A DNA stretch of 64,000 bases, from positions 310,001 to 374,000 of the forward strand of contig NZ_AQYJ01000027.1 of assembly GCF_000380565.1 (NCBI RefSeq), given 5' to 3'. The DNA comes from Microbulbifer variabilis ATCC 700307 (GTDB lineage: Bacteria > Pseudomonadota > Gammaproteobacteria > Pseudomonadales > Cellvibrionaceae). Shown here in pieces: positions 29,926 to 40,187 of this stretch (position 1 is its first letter; the number at the start of each line of letters is the position of its first letter). The notes beneath the pieces are model-generated. The model worked only from the letters and a program-made list of their open reading frames with translations, searched no databases and was not told the DNA's origin. The translations under genes were made by a program, and so were the position numbers.

Positions 29926-30786
29926 ATGGCAGGCGGAAAAGAAGTACGCACAAAAATTGCCAGCATCAAGAGCACGCAGAAAATTACTGCCGCAATGGAA
30001 ATGGTTGCGGCCAGTAAAATGCGCAGGGCTCAGGATCGCATGGCACTGGGGCGCCCCTACGCCCAGCGCATACGCGCAGTGATCGGCCACGTCGCCAACG
30101 CTTCGGCCGAGTACCAGCATATTTACCTGCGGGAGCGCGAGGCCAAGCGGGTCGGTTTTATCCTGGTATCCACTGACCGCGGACTCTGTGGTGGCCTGAA
30201 CATCAATATGTTCAAAGCCGCTATTCGCGAGATGCAGGCGTGGTCCGAAAAAGGTGTCGACGTCGAAGTCTGCGCGGTAGGTAACAAGGCGGCCAGTTTC
30301 TTTAATGCCATCGGCAGCAAGGTTGTCGCAGCGGTACGCGATCTGGGCGATGCGCCCCAGGCTAACCAGCTGATTGGCTCAGTAAAGGTAATGCTGGACC
30401 GTTACGCAGAAGGCGATATCGATCGTCTGTTCCTGGTATCCAATGAGTTTATCAACACTATGTCCCAGAAGCCGCAGGTTGAGCAATTGCTGCCGCTGCC
30501 GAAGGACGAAGATGAAAAGCTCATGCACGAGTGGGACTACCTCTACGAGCCGGATCCGGTTGAATTGCTGGATGGATTGCTGGCTCGCTATATCGAGTCC
30601 CAGGTATACCAGGCAGTAGTTGAAAACAAAGCCTGTGAACAGGCAGCGCGTATGATCGCGATGAAAAGCGCCACCGATAACGCCGGTGAGCTGATCGATC
30701 AGTTGCAGCTTGTCTACAACAAGGCGCGCCAGGCGGCCATTACCCAGGAACTGTCCGAAATTGTCGGCGGCGCGGCGGCGGTTTAA
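29926..30786 (+). CDS. atpG: F0F1 ATP synthase subunit gamma
   Basis: The 286-residue central shaft of F1 (E. coli: 287). N-terminal helix [32 protein letters not shown] and C-terminal helix [27 protein letters not shown] form the coiled-coil rotor, with a Rossmann-like domain between them. It is separated from atpA by 77 bases containing the hairpin. Confidence 0.98.
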   Translation: MAGGKEVRTKIASIKSTQKITAAMEMVAASKMRRAQDRMALGRPYAQRIRAVIGHVANASAEYQHIYLREREAKRVGFILVSTDRGLCGGLNINMFKAAIREMQAWSEKGVDVEVCAVGNKAASFFNAIGSKVVAAVRDLGDAPQANQLIGSVKVMLDRYAEGDIDRLFLVSNEFINTMSQKPQVEQLLPLPKDEDEKLMHEWDYLYEPDPVELLDGLLARYIESQVYQAVVENKACEQAARMIAMKSATDNAGELIDQLQLVYNKARQAAITQELSEIVGGAAAV

Positions 30787-30818
30787 ACCGCTGCCCTCAC
30801 CTGAAATGGCCAGCCTAG

Positions 30819-32249
<1,431 letters not shown>

Positions 32250-32267
32250 GCCAGAGAGGCATATACT

Positions 32268-32687
32268 ATGGCCATGACAGTACATTGTGACATTGTCAGC
32301 GCCGAGCAGTCTCTCTTCTCCGGACTGGTGCAGATGGTGATTGTGAGTGGTATTGAAGGTGAGCTGGGTCTCTCCTACGGCCACGCGCAGCTGCTTACCG
32401 CCCTGAAGCCCGGTCCGGTACGCATCATCAAGCCCGGTGGTGAAGAGGAAGTACTGTTCGTCAGCGGTGGCTACGCCGAAGTGCAGCCGAATATGGTTAC
32501 CATCCTCGCGGATGTAGCCGAGCGTGAAATTGATGAGGAAGCCGCGCAGAAGGCCCGCGAAGAAGCGGAACACGCCCTGCACAAGGCACCATCTGAAGTC
32601 GATTATGCGCGTATCTCAGCCCAGCTGGCTGAAGCCGAGGCGCGTCTGCGTACTCTGCAGGCAATCCGCAAGGCGGCCGGTAAGTAA
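32268..32687 (+). CDS. atpC: F0F1 ATP synthase subunit epsilon
   Basis: The 139-residue epsilon subunit that inhibits ATP hydrolysis and links gamma to the c-ring. The N-terminal beta-sandwich ([32 protein letters not shown]) precedes two C-terminal helices, the extendable brake. It is the last atp gene. A second in-frame ATG two codons in (MAMTVH) is the alternative start. Confidence 0.97.
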   Translation: MAMTVHCDIVSAEQSLFSGLVQMVIVSGIEGELGLSYGHAQLLTALKPGPVRIIKPGGEEEVLFVSGGYAEVQPNMVTILADVAEREIDEEAAQKAREEAEHALHKAPSEVDYARISAQLAEAEARLRTLQAIRKAAGK

Positions 32688-32723
32688 GTAGCTCTTATAT
32701 TTGTGTAGGGCCGACTTCAAGGC

Positions 32724-32751
32724 AAAAAAAGCAGCTTCGGCTGCTTTTTCT
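32724..32751 (+). terminator. rho-independent terminator of the atp operon
   Basis: AAAAAGCAGC-TTCG-GCTGCTTTTT (32726-32749) is a perfect stem with the stable TTCG tetraloop and a T-run, 39 bases after atpC. Confidence 0.92.
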
Positions 32752-33716
32752 ATTCTTGTTGGCTTCTTTTTCTGGAAATCTACCTTCCTACACTTTTCAC
32801 CTACAATCTTTACACTTAATTCATTACATGGGATTGGGTAAAGTTGGCTTTGGTGAACTTGTACCCCTCCCTATTCAGCTCAGTGTTAATTACTGAATGC
32901 TACCTAAAGTATAAATTTGTGTAGAAAAAGGTATAAGAATATATCTATACATAAGTGCGATTGTTTATTCCTATACTATGACCATGTGAAACACTTGTGA
33001 AATTATTCTGTTATTTTAAGACATGGATTCAATGGCCTATAAAAATTTAAATTTCTTACTATGGCCGTCAATTGATAGCTGCTTCTTTGTAGAAAAAGTC
33101 AATTCCTTCAACGATTCCAAAAGTTGCTAAACGTGGCCACCAACCATTCAGATTTATGATAGTCAGTATGAGAAATGATAAATTCCGGTATGATAAGTTT
33201 GCTCTGGTGGTCTAATGACCTAGCCCTTGATGGATACTGATCGATCTCACTCTCTTGAAAAAACCGAATATTTTCCCTTCTTAAATTGCCGGACCGCCGT
33301 CTGGAAGGTGTTGGTGGGCGTTAAATCGTCGTCTAGAGTGCGCTATAAATTGTGAAATATCCTTTTTATTTGCCTGAGCTTCATTGCATGATCTTGTAAT
33401 AAATGTGATTAATGTAAAGACTAGCCATTTTAGGAGTTTTGAACTCTTAATTACCAGATAATTAGATTTTCCTATTAATTTATATATCTAAAGGAAATAT
33501 TTATAATTTTTTATAAACAACTATTTATAGAGGATGCAATTTATTAGGTTAAATGTAGCATCAATTTAATAATATAAAAATTCTATTTTTATAGGCGAAT
33601 TTTAGTGGCATTTATATCAAATTGGTACTGAAAGATTACTGATCTATCTATCAAGAATAAATTAATAATTCGTAGTGCTAAAATTTCTAAATGGTATTAT
33701 TGGAGTCCAGTTTGTA
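32752..33716. other. AT-rich non-coding stretch upstream of the VOC gene
   Basis: About 960 bases hold no gene I can support; all frames are short and broken. Composition changes abruptly to AT-rich after the atp terminator. A perfect nine-base inverted repeat, TATAAAAAT-TCT-ATTTTTATA, lies at 33573-33593, 124 bases before the VOC start. The stretch marks the left edge of the accessory region 32.7-46.7 kb. No integrase, tRNA or long direct repeat is visible. Confidence 0.5.
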
Positions 33717-34151
33717 ATGTTGAAGCATCCTGATCATGTCACAATTGTGGTGAATGAACTTCAATCGAGTGTGAAGTTCTTCCAGCTGCTGAACTTTGAA
33801 CTAGAAGTTACAGATCTAATTTCAGGCGAAAAAGTATCCAAGTATTTACAGGTAGAGAATGTAGAAGCTGATCATTTAACCATGGTTCTGAAAAATTCTT
33901 CCCCTAGATTTGAAATACAACTTTTGCACTATAGAAATCCAAAGGTTAAGTCAGATCCGTCTATTTTTAGTCTGGCACGCCCCGGCTACAATCATTTATG
34001 CTTTGCAGTAGATGACATTGAGAAAACCCTTAAATTCTTGAATGAGAATGGTATCCGTACTCGAAGTGAAATACTCGAGTACCAAAAACGCAAGCTTGTA
34101 TATATTGAGGGTCCGGAATTTATTACTATTGAGTTGGCTGAGTGGTTGTAG
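33717..34151 (+). CDS. VOC family protein (glyoxalase/bleomycin-resistance fold)
   Basis: This 144-residue protein has the paired beta-alpha-beta modules of vicinal-oxygen-chelate enzymes. Module 1 begins MLKHPDHVTIVVNELQSSVKFF with candidate metal ligand His7. Module 2 contains GYNHLCFAVDDIEKTLKFLNENG. The C-terminal strand ends FITIELAEWL with the usual metal-binding Glu. Such proteins include glyoxalases, dioxygenases and epimerases; the reaction here is unknown. ATG 33717 with GGAG 11 bases upstream is chosen; an upstream GTG at 33675 has no ribosome-binding site. It lies 132 bases before a glutathione S-transferase, which fits a small detoxification pair. Confidence 0.82.
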   Translation: MLKHPDHVTIVVNELQSSVKFFQLLNFELEVTDLISGEKVSKYLQVENVEADHLTMVLKNSSPRFEIQLLHYRNPKVKSDPSIFSLARPGYNHLCFAVDDIEKTLKFLNENGIRTRSEILEYQKRKLVYIEGPEFITIELAEWL

Positions 34152-34283
34152 GGGAATTTCATTATTAATTGAATGGCTAAAAGCCAGAAGTATATATTTT
34201 TTAATCGTGGTATCTTTATTCCTCGAATACTTAATTCTTCTACTGATAAACTGTGAATGGAATTCATAATCAAGGAGAGAACT

Positions 34284-34916
34284 ATGACTAATGATATAAC
34301 ACTGTACACACACCCACAGTCTCGCGGTGGCATTATACGCTGGATGTTGGAAGAACTTGAGGTACCCTACCAGGTAATAGTACTTCAATATGGGGAAGCA
34401 ATGAAAACCCCAGAGTACTTATCGTTAAATCCAATGGGTAAGGTACCTACACTAGTTCATAACAAGCGAGTAATAACCGAAGCAGCCGCAATCTGTATTT
34501 ATCTTGCTGAAGTATTTTCTGACGCTGGTCTAGCCCCTCAAAATGATATTGAACGAGCAAAGTATTACCGTTGGATGTTCTTCTCTGCCGGGCCTGTAGA
34601 GTCTGCGGTTGTAAATAAGTATATCTTCGGGGAGCAGGCCGGAATTGATAAGCAGCAAATGTTAGGTTATGGTAATTATCAATTGGCATTAGATACTTTA
34701 TCGGGGGCGGTTACTTCCAGTCCCTATATCACAGGGGAACGTTTTACTGCTGCAGATGTATATATAGGCTCGCAGCTTTGGTGGGGGTTACAATTTGGTA
34801 CCATAGAGAAGCGTGAAGAGTATCAGAAATATGTTGAACGCCTGTCGGAACGAAAGGCATTCAAAAAGGCTCAGTTGCTGGATGATGCATTAAATATAGA
34901 AATGAGTGAAACCTAA
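34284..34916 (+). CDS. glutathione S-transferase family protein
   Basis: This 210-residue protein has a thioredoxin-like N-terminal domain (ITLYTHPQSRGGIIRWMLEEL; Ser/Arg at the glutathione site, then NPMGKVPTL with the cis-proline and TEAAAICIYLAE with the glutathione-binding Glu/Ala). The alpha-helical C-terminal domain contains FTAADVYIGSQLWW. It resembles the bacterial GST group near Gst/YfcG-like enzymes; the substrate is unknown. ATG 34284 has AAGGAGAG five bases upstream; an in-frame ATG at 34257 is further up and unsupported. Confidence 0.88.
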   Translation: MTNDITLYTHPQSRGGIIRWMLEELEVPYQVIVLQYGEAMKTPEYLSLNPMGKVPTLVHNKRVITEAAAICIYLAEVFSDAGLAPQNDIERAKYYRWMFFSAGPVESAVVNKYIFGEQAGIDKQQMLGYGNYQLALDTLSGAVTSSPYITGERFTAADVYIGSQLWWGLQFGTIEKREEYQKYVERLSERKAFKKAQLLDDALNIEMSET

Positions 34917-35178
34917 AATTTTCATCTTAATATTAGTTATTAAGAGTAGCCAGCATGTGGTACCTGCTGGCTAAGATATCTTTATAGAATTGAATAAATC
35001 TAAGTGAGATTTAAATATTATTTTTTTGCATTTATGATATGTTCATATTTTTCAAGTGAAAATGAAAGGTTTTCTACCGAAATATAAGTTAATAGGTAAT
35101 CCCAGGCTGCTCTGTGTTTAGAACAACCTAAATACGAAAAAAACTGTATAAGTATTATTCTAGCTAAATTAACTGTTT
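34917..35178. other. AT-rich gap between convergent genes
   Basis: These 262 bases lie between the GST stop and the end of the convergent 35179-36174 gene. I see no coding frame and no convincing terminator hairpin. Confidence 0.4.
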
Positions 35179-36174
35179 TTATAAAATTCCTGCCTTTATT
35201 TGCCGTGCTGTTCTATTGAAGCGAAAACGATCATTCCTATCTACAGAAGTATTTTCATCCATTATGTGTTCGTACTCTTTCTCAACATCTTTCAAATAAT
35301 CAAGAGCATCGTCCTTCCGTCCTTTCATTGCTATCAAATAAGAACGAGATAAACTCATGCGTAGTTTATATGAGTCAGATAGATGTTCATTGGGGTGCAT
35401 ATCGTGTAATTTCAGACACTCATCTAGTGTTGCCTCTATAAATGGATCATATTCCGCGACTTCCTTCGGAATAGACTTCTTACATTTGTATATAGAACTA
35501 GAAAATACCTGTCCATACCATTCGAAATATTTATCAAGATATCCCATGGTAACTTTAATCCAGGGAAGTCGATCAAAGAAAAAATCTTGATTAATAAAGA
35601 AAGATTTATTTTCAATTAGCTTTGGCATGAACTGCTTTGACACATGTTTGTTAAGCTCCTTTGTTTTACATACATCAATAAAACAAATCTCAATAGGATC
35701 TTCTGACCAACTAAACTCATTGAAATCACCTATATTAAGATCAACTAAGGAGCTATATGGGGAGACGCTTTCCTCCAAGATGGGAACGAATGAATCACCA
35801 AACTGATAGGTAAGGGAACCACATTCCCACACCCGGTCTGTACCATTTGCAGGTTTAGGTAAAAAGCCAAGCTCATAACTGCTAATGGGCTTCCTATTTA
35901 AGATATTTGTATGCTTCTTAGAGTCAATCTCGGGATTATTGAGAAACCCTTGTGCTAATGAAGCAACAGACGCTCCCATAAAGCTGCCAGCATCAATAAT
36001 GAATCCATTTTTTTTATAATTTTTTGATGCTAAAGAGTAGAGTAGTTTTCTTTCTGCTACAGAAACCATACCTGGTATGTCGAATACTGACTGCGGAACT
36101 TGTGCTTCGGAAAATGATATCTCAGGATGTACATAGCACCCTCTTGAAACTTCAGCATTTTCAATGGTGTACAT
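35179..36174 (-). CDS. class I SAM-dependent methyltransferase-like protein, function unknown
   Basis: This 331-residue protein has no signal or membrane segment. Residues 57-75 (GFIIDAGSFMGASVASLAQGF) resemble the SAM-binding motif I of small-molecule and sugar methyltransferases (DxGxxxGxS). EICFIDVCKT (mid-protein) occupies the position of the later acidic strand. The last 80 residues are helical and TPR-like (LSRSYLIAMKGRKDDALDYLKDVEKEYEH). It lies 31 bases downstream of the TPR-methyltransferase gene on the same strand and faces away from the glycan operon, so a role in decorating the same glycan is likely but inferred. GGAGT precedes the ATG. Confidence 0.6.
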   Translation of the reverse strand: MYTIENAEVSRGCYVHPEISFSEAQVPQSVFDIPGMVSVAERKLLYSLASKNYKKNGFIIDAGSFMGASVASLAQGFLNNPEIDSKKHTNILNRKPISSYELGFLPKPANGTDRVWECGSLTYQFGDSFVPILEESVSPYSSLVDLNIGDFNEFSWSEDPIEICFIDVCKTKELNKHVSKQFMPKLIENKSFFINQDFFFDRLPWIKVTMGYLDKYFEWYGQVFSSSIYKCKKSIPKEVAEYDPFIEATLDECLKLHDMHPNEHLSDSYKLRMSLSRSYLIAMKGRKDDALDYLKDVEKEYEHIMDENTSVDRNDRFRFNRTARQIKAGIL

Positions 36175-36205
36175 TGTGTTACTCCAACAGATAAGTAGTA
36201 GTTGT

Positions 36206-37552
36206 CTATTTTGCGTAAGCTACACAGAAAACAACATTTGTTTTTAGCTCATCAAGTGTAATGTCAGGTATTGTTTCTCTAACCTTAGTTTCAATCTGTG
36301 GAGTTAACCGTTTTAGGACTGATTCTGGCGAGGGCTGTAGTTCCCAGGTTTCGATATTGAAATATTTACGTGTTAAAGCTCGTATTTCATCGATCCGAAT
36401 TCGATTTAGGTGTGTATATAAGTAGTGATCTTGAGGCAGCTCTCGAACGATATTAATATGATTCCAATCGCAAAACTTGAGATGATCCGGATTGCTCTCA
36501 TCAAGGAGTGATGGGTTGTGAGGTGGCATATGATGTCCACTCCAGCCATAAAAGTTATGGTGGAGAAAAACCACCTTACCGCCTTTGGCTAGTAAACTAG
36601 CAATATCCTCAAACACACCTTCAATTTCAAGAAGGTGCTCTGTTACATTGTGAAGGCATATCGTATCGAAAGTTTTGGAACCCACCAGATCGCGAGTAGA
36701 GCATTGACGTAAGTCGATGTCAGGAATTAAATCAATAATGTCCTGCCCGGACATTGGTGCATTTACCCACTTCCTAATGCGTTTATTTCTTACTCTCCTG
36801 GAGTCAAGAGACATAGCTGGGTCTACACCGGTGTAACTATTGGCACCGGCACAAAGGTACCCCATCGCATAACCACCAAAACCACAACCAACATCTAGTA
36901 CATTGCACCCTCGTACATATTTGTGTAATTTCCTTGGCCAGGTGCAGTAGCCAAGTTCAACGGCACTACTGATAAGATCTGAATCAAAATTTTTGAGGGC
37001 GTGGCGCACATTTGTACAGTTATGGAAAAAAGCAATCTTTGCTTGCAACTCGTGATTGTCCCAATCTTCCAGCGGTTCAATTTTTTTAAGCTGTTTTGCA
37101 GCTTTTGATCTGGAAAGTTTGGAGAAAGCAGGGTGAGATTTAGATGTATCAAGAGTTTCAATTGCTTCCCTAGCGCTGTTTTCAATACGAATAAGCTTTG
37201 TTTGTTCGAGTACCTTAAGAGCTCGCTTATGCTCGGGATTGCATTTTAGTGCAATCTTTATATCTTTTTCTGCCTGATCAATGTCACCCTTGGCAATATT
37301 TAGCATAGCGGATATTGTTCGCATACCGACATGGTGTGGATGTCTGGAAATAAATGTCAAAACATACTTATCACAATTTAAAATCGATCCTTTTTTCGAT
37401 TCTGCATAGCATAAGAAATAGGTTGCCGGATGGAATGGATTCAGGTCGGCAATTGGTCGTAAAAGCTCTCTTGCCAAATCTATCTCACCAGACAAAGCTG
37501 CTTGCTTGCCTTGTTCGAAATTATCTAACTGATTGATTTCTAAAGTAGACAT
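36206..37552 (-). CDS. TPR-repeat protein with class I SAM-dependent methyltransferase domain
   Basis: A 448-residue protein in two parts. Residues 10-120 are TPR-like helices (FEQGKQAALSGEIDLAREL; AMLNIAKGDIDQAEKDIKIALKCNPEHKRAL). Residues about 165-448 form a methyltransferase with motif I VLDVGCGFGGYAMG (218-231), the acidic strand GVDPA, and TICLHNVTEHLLEIEGVFEDI at the later motif. Such fusions occur in glycan and O-antigen loci, where they methylate sugars. It is divergent from the SQD1-like gene over 406 bases, which suggests shared regulation. Confidence 0.8.
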   Translation of the reverse strand: MSTLEINQLDNFEQGKQAALSGEIDLARELLRPIADLNPFHPATYFLCYAESKKGSILNCDKYVLTFISRHPHHVGMRTISAMLNIAKGDIDQAEKDIKIALKCNPEHKRALKVLEQTKLIRIENSAREAIETLDTSKSHPAFSKLSRSKAAKQLKKIEPLEDWDNHELQAKIAFFHNCTNVRHALKNFDSDLISSAVELGYCTWPRKLHKYVRGCNVLDVGCGFGGYAMGYLCAGANSYTGVDPAMSLDSRRVRNKRIRKWVNAPMSGQDIIDLIPDIDLRQCSTRDLVGSKTFDTICLHNVTEHLLEIEGVFEDIASLLAKGGKVVFLHHNFYGWSGHHMPPHNPSLLDESNPDHLKFCDWNHINIVRELPQDHYLYTHLNRIRIDEIRALTRKYFNIETWELQPSPESVLKRLTPQIETKVRETIPDITLDELKTNVVFCVAYAK

Positions 37553-37958
37553 TTAATTTTCCAAGTAATAGTAACCAAGTAGTTTTGGCGTGGATATTAA
37601 CTTGCATGCTGCAATTGGGTGCAGTTGCGCATGGTTTAAATCAAATATGGTGCAATTATATTTTATTAATAGAGAGCTATACCAAAATAATGCACTGAAT
37701 ATACTTATACTAATAAACATGAAATATTCATGTGTCAAAGAATAAATTTATTTTTTCTGGAAAAAGTAATCAAGCCTTGACCTAAAAAAGTTGGCGCGGA
37801 TGCTAACTCGTATAACCGGTAATCCATAGTAGCGTGTGTTATAAATTGGATTTCGTAAGATGGCATGTTTCAAGTGTGCATCAGAAAATAATTATTTTTT
37901 CGCAATAAATGGATCGACTAGTAAATATAGCTAGTTACAATATCATGGAGGTGGGTCT
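37553..37958. promoter_or_regulatory. divergent intergenic region with an imperfect 20-base direct repeat
   Basis: These 406 AT-rich bases separate the minus-strand methyltransferases from the plus-strand glycan operon and must hold both promoters. Two related 20-mers occur, TTGGCGTGGATATTAACTTG (37585-37604) and TTGGCGCGGATGCTAACTCG (37791-37810). They differ at four positions, all transitions. They may be binding sites of a regulator of both transcripts. No clear sigma-70 pair stood out. Confidence 0.4.
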
Positions 37959-39188
37959 TTGAAACTAATAATAGTTGGAGGCGATGGCTTTTGTGGGTGG
38001 CCAACCTCTTTACACCTTAGCAATCTTGGTCATGATGTTATTATTCTTGATAACTTTTCTAGAAGAAGAATTGATAAAGAGCTTAATGTTCAGTCTTTGA
38101 CCCCTATATGTGAGCTGGAAGAGCGGACGGCTGCCTGGTTTGATTTGACCAGGAAAAATATCCGTTTTGTTGAAATGGATGTCTCGAAGGAATATCCACA
38201 GCTTCTAAATTTCATAAAAGAGGAAAAACCGGACAGTATTATTCACTTTGGTGAGCAGCGTGCCGCACCCTATTCAATGAAAAGTAGTGAAACCAAGAAC
38301 TATACGGTATCGAACAACATTTGTGGAACGCATAATATTCTAAATGCAATCGTAGAATCGCAACTTGATATTCACCTTGTACATTTAGGTACAATGGGCG
38401 TTTATGGCTATGGTCATGAGGAGCCTATTCCTATACCTGAGGGCTATCTAGAAGTAAAAATTGATACGATGGATGGAAGAGAAATTTCTGATTCTATCGT
38501 ATATCCGCCAAACCCGGGCTCCATCTATCATATGACCAAAACCATGGATGCCCAAATGTTCCAGTACTATGCGAAGAACGATAAGCTTCGAATTACTGAC
38601 TTGCATCAGGGGATTGTATGGGGTACCCAAACCGAGCTATCGAGCCTGGATGAGAGACTTATAAATCGTTTCGATTACGATGGTGATTATGGCACTGTAT
38701 TAAACAGATTCTTAATGCAAGCCACAGTAGGCTTTCCTCTCACTGTACATGGAACTGGAGGCCAGACACGGGCATTTATTCATATTTCTGATACCTGTAA
38801 GTGCGTGGAACAAGCGCTACTACACCCACCTTCCGAGGGGGATCGGCCAATGATATTGAATCAAATGGCAGAGACTCAGACGCTTTCTGATTTGGCAAAA
38901 TTGGTTCAATCACTTACTAACTGTGAAATTAGTTATCTTCCAAATCCAAGACGAGAAGCGGAAAGAAATGATTTAAATGTACGCAATGACCTTTTACGTT
39001 CTTTCGGATGGAGGCCTGCGCTTATAAAGGATAGTCTTCTGAATGAAATTACAGAGATAACAGAGCGTTATCGAAATCGAGCAGACTACTCCAAAATTCC
39101 CTGTATATCCTATTGGACGCGAAGTAATGAGCTTGCAGATGTTTCCTATCAAGAAAAAATTGGTGAAGTAGCTGAACCCATTTCTTAG
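37959..39188 (+). CDS. UDP-sulfoquinovose synthase homologue (SQD1/SqdB-type epimerase family)
   Basis: This 409-residue extended short-chain dehydrogenase matches SQD1/SqdB across its length. The NAD motif is GGDGFCGWPT (7-16). Other shared features are the SQD1-type block HFGEQRAAPYSMK (97-108), catalytic Thr145 in LGTMGVYG, Tyr190 and Lys194 (YxxxK), DLHQGIVWG, the NRFDYDGDYGTVLNRF block and GGQTRAFIHI. SQD1 makes UDP-sulfoquinovose from UDP-glucose and sulfite. Start TTG 37959 has GGAGGTGGG a few bases upstream. Its neighbours are glycosyltransferases, not sulfolipid synthase, so the sugar probably enters a polysaccharide or protein glycan (inference). The archaeal enzyme Agl3 is a precedent for such use. 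Confidence 0.82.
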   Translation: MKLIIVGGDGFCGWPTSLHLSNLGHDVIILDNFSRRRIDKELNVQSLTPICELEERTAAWFDLTRKNIRFVEMDVSKEYPQLLNFIKEEKPDSIIHFGEQRAAPYSMKSSETKNYTVSNNICGTHNILNAIVESQLDIHLVHLGTMGVYGYGHEEPIPIPEGYLEVKIDTMDGREISDSIVYPPNPGSIYHMTKTMDAQMFQYYAKNDKLRITDLHQGIVWGTQTELSSLDERLINRFDYDGDYGTVLNRFLMQATVGFPLTVHGTGGQTRAFIHISDTCKCVEQALLHPPSEGDRPMILNQMAETQTLSDLAKLVQSLTNCEISYLPNPRREAERNDLNVRNDLLRSFGWRPALIKDSLLNEITEITERYRNRADYSKIPCISYWTRSNELADVSYQEKIGEVAEPIS

Positions 39189-39209
39189 TCTTTCCAGGTG
39201 GCTAAAGTT

Positions 39210-40187
39210 ATGCCTAAGCGCATCCTTATTACTGGTGGTTGCGGTTTCATTGGCTCGAATTTGATCAAAATCCTGAGTGAGATGGGTTTATATGATGAAA
39301 TTCTGGTCTTGGATAATGAGGCTACCGGGAGTATTACTTCATTATCCCGGTATCCCCATCATTTTATTAGGGGAGATATAAGAGACCAAAAAACCGTAGA
39401 CGAAGCAGTAGCAGGTGTTGATGCCATCGTCCATTTAGCAGCTGACACGGGAGTTATCGATTCAATAAAAAATCCTGCCCATAATTTTGAGGTAAATGTT
39501 CAAGGAACCGTAAATATTCTGGAAGCTATGCGCAGAAAGGGTGTTAAGTGTCTTGTTAATGCCTCAACCGGCGGTGCTATTATCGGAGACGTTGTACCAC
39601 CAGTACATGAGTTAATGCCCATAAACCCGTCGTCAGCATATGGTGCATCTAAGGCCGCGGCGGAGGCCTACTGCTCCGCATATACTCAAAGTTATGGGCT
39701 TACTATTACGTCTCTAAGATTTTCGAATGTCTATGGCCCACTTTCTTTACATAAAGGTAGCGTTATAGCGGCTTTTATGAAAAGAATTTTAAAAAGAGAG
39801 CCTTGCGAAATTTATGGTGATGGTAGTCAAACACGAGATTTTATCTTTGTCGGTGATTTATGTCAGGGCATTATAAAGGCATTAGAAGCAAGGCAAAGTG
39901 GAGTTTTTCAGCTCGGTAGTGGAAGGCCAACTTCTGTGAACGAAATTATCTCTTTGCTAAAACAGATTACTGGTGAAAATGATAATTTAAAATTAGTTTA
40001 CCATGGATTCAGAGTTGGAGAAGTTCGTCACAATTTTACTGATATTTCCAAAGCAAAGCAGCATCTAGGATTTTTACCAGGCACAGAACTTGTAAGTGGT
40101 ATCAAAGAAACCTGGAACTATTTTATCGATAATGAAAATACGGTAGTAGGTAGACTTAATCAGAGGGTTCTAGAGAATGCAGATTGA
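39210..40187 (+). CDS. NAD-dependent epimerase/dehydratase (UDP-hexose 4-epimerase-like)
   Basis: A 325-residue extended SDR. The NAD-binding motif is TGGCGFIGSN (residues 8-17), then DIRD, HLAADTGV, the catalytic SAYGASKAAAE (YxxxK) and the substrate block RFSNVYGP. GDGSQTRDFIFVGDL is typical of nucleotide-sugar epimerases such as GalE, WbpP and Gne. It probably epimerises or dehydrates a UDP-sugar precursor for this locus; the exact sugar cannot be told. ATG 39210 with AGGTGG upstream is preferred over GTG 39198. It overlaps the next gene by 11 bases. Confidence 0.85.
   Translation: MPKRILITGGCGFIGSNLIKILSEMGLYDEILVLDNEATGSITSLSRYPHHFIRGDIRDQKTVDEAVAGVDAIVHLAADTGVIDSIKNPAHNFEVNVQGTVNILEAMRRKGVKCLVNASTGGAIIGDVVPPVHELMPINPSSAYGASKAAAEAYCSAYTQSYGLTITSLRFSNVYGPLSLHKGSVIAAFMKRILKREPCEIYGDGSQTRDFIFVGDLCQGIIKALEARQSGVFQLGSGRPTSVNEIISLLKQITGENDNLKLVYHGFRVGEVRHNFTDISKAKQHLGFLPGTELVSGIKETWNYFIDNENTVVGRLNQRVLENAD

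Noticed and set aside
32752-33716. A small gene or RNA in the long AT-rich gap
   Set aside because: No frame had a ribosome-binding site plus coding character, and no promoter-terminator pair framed an RNA.
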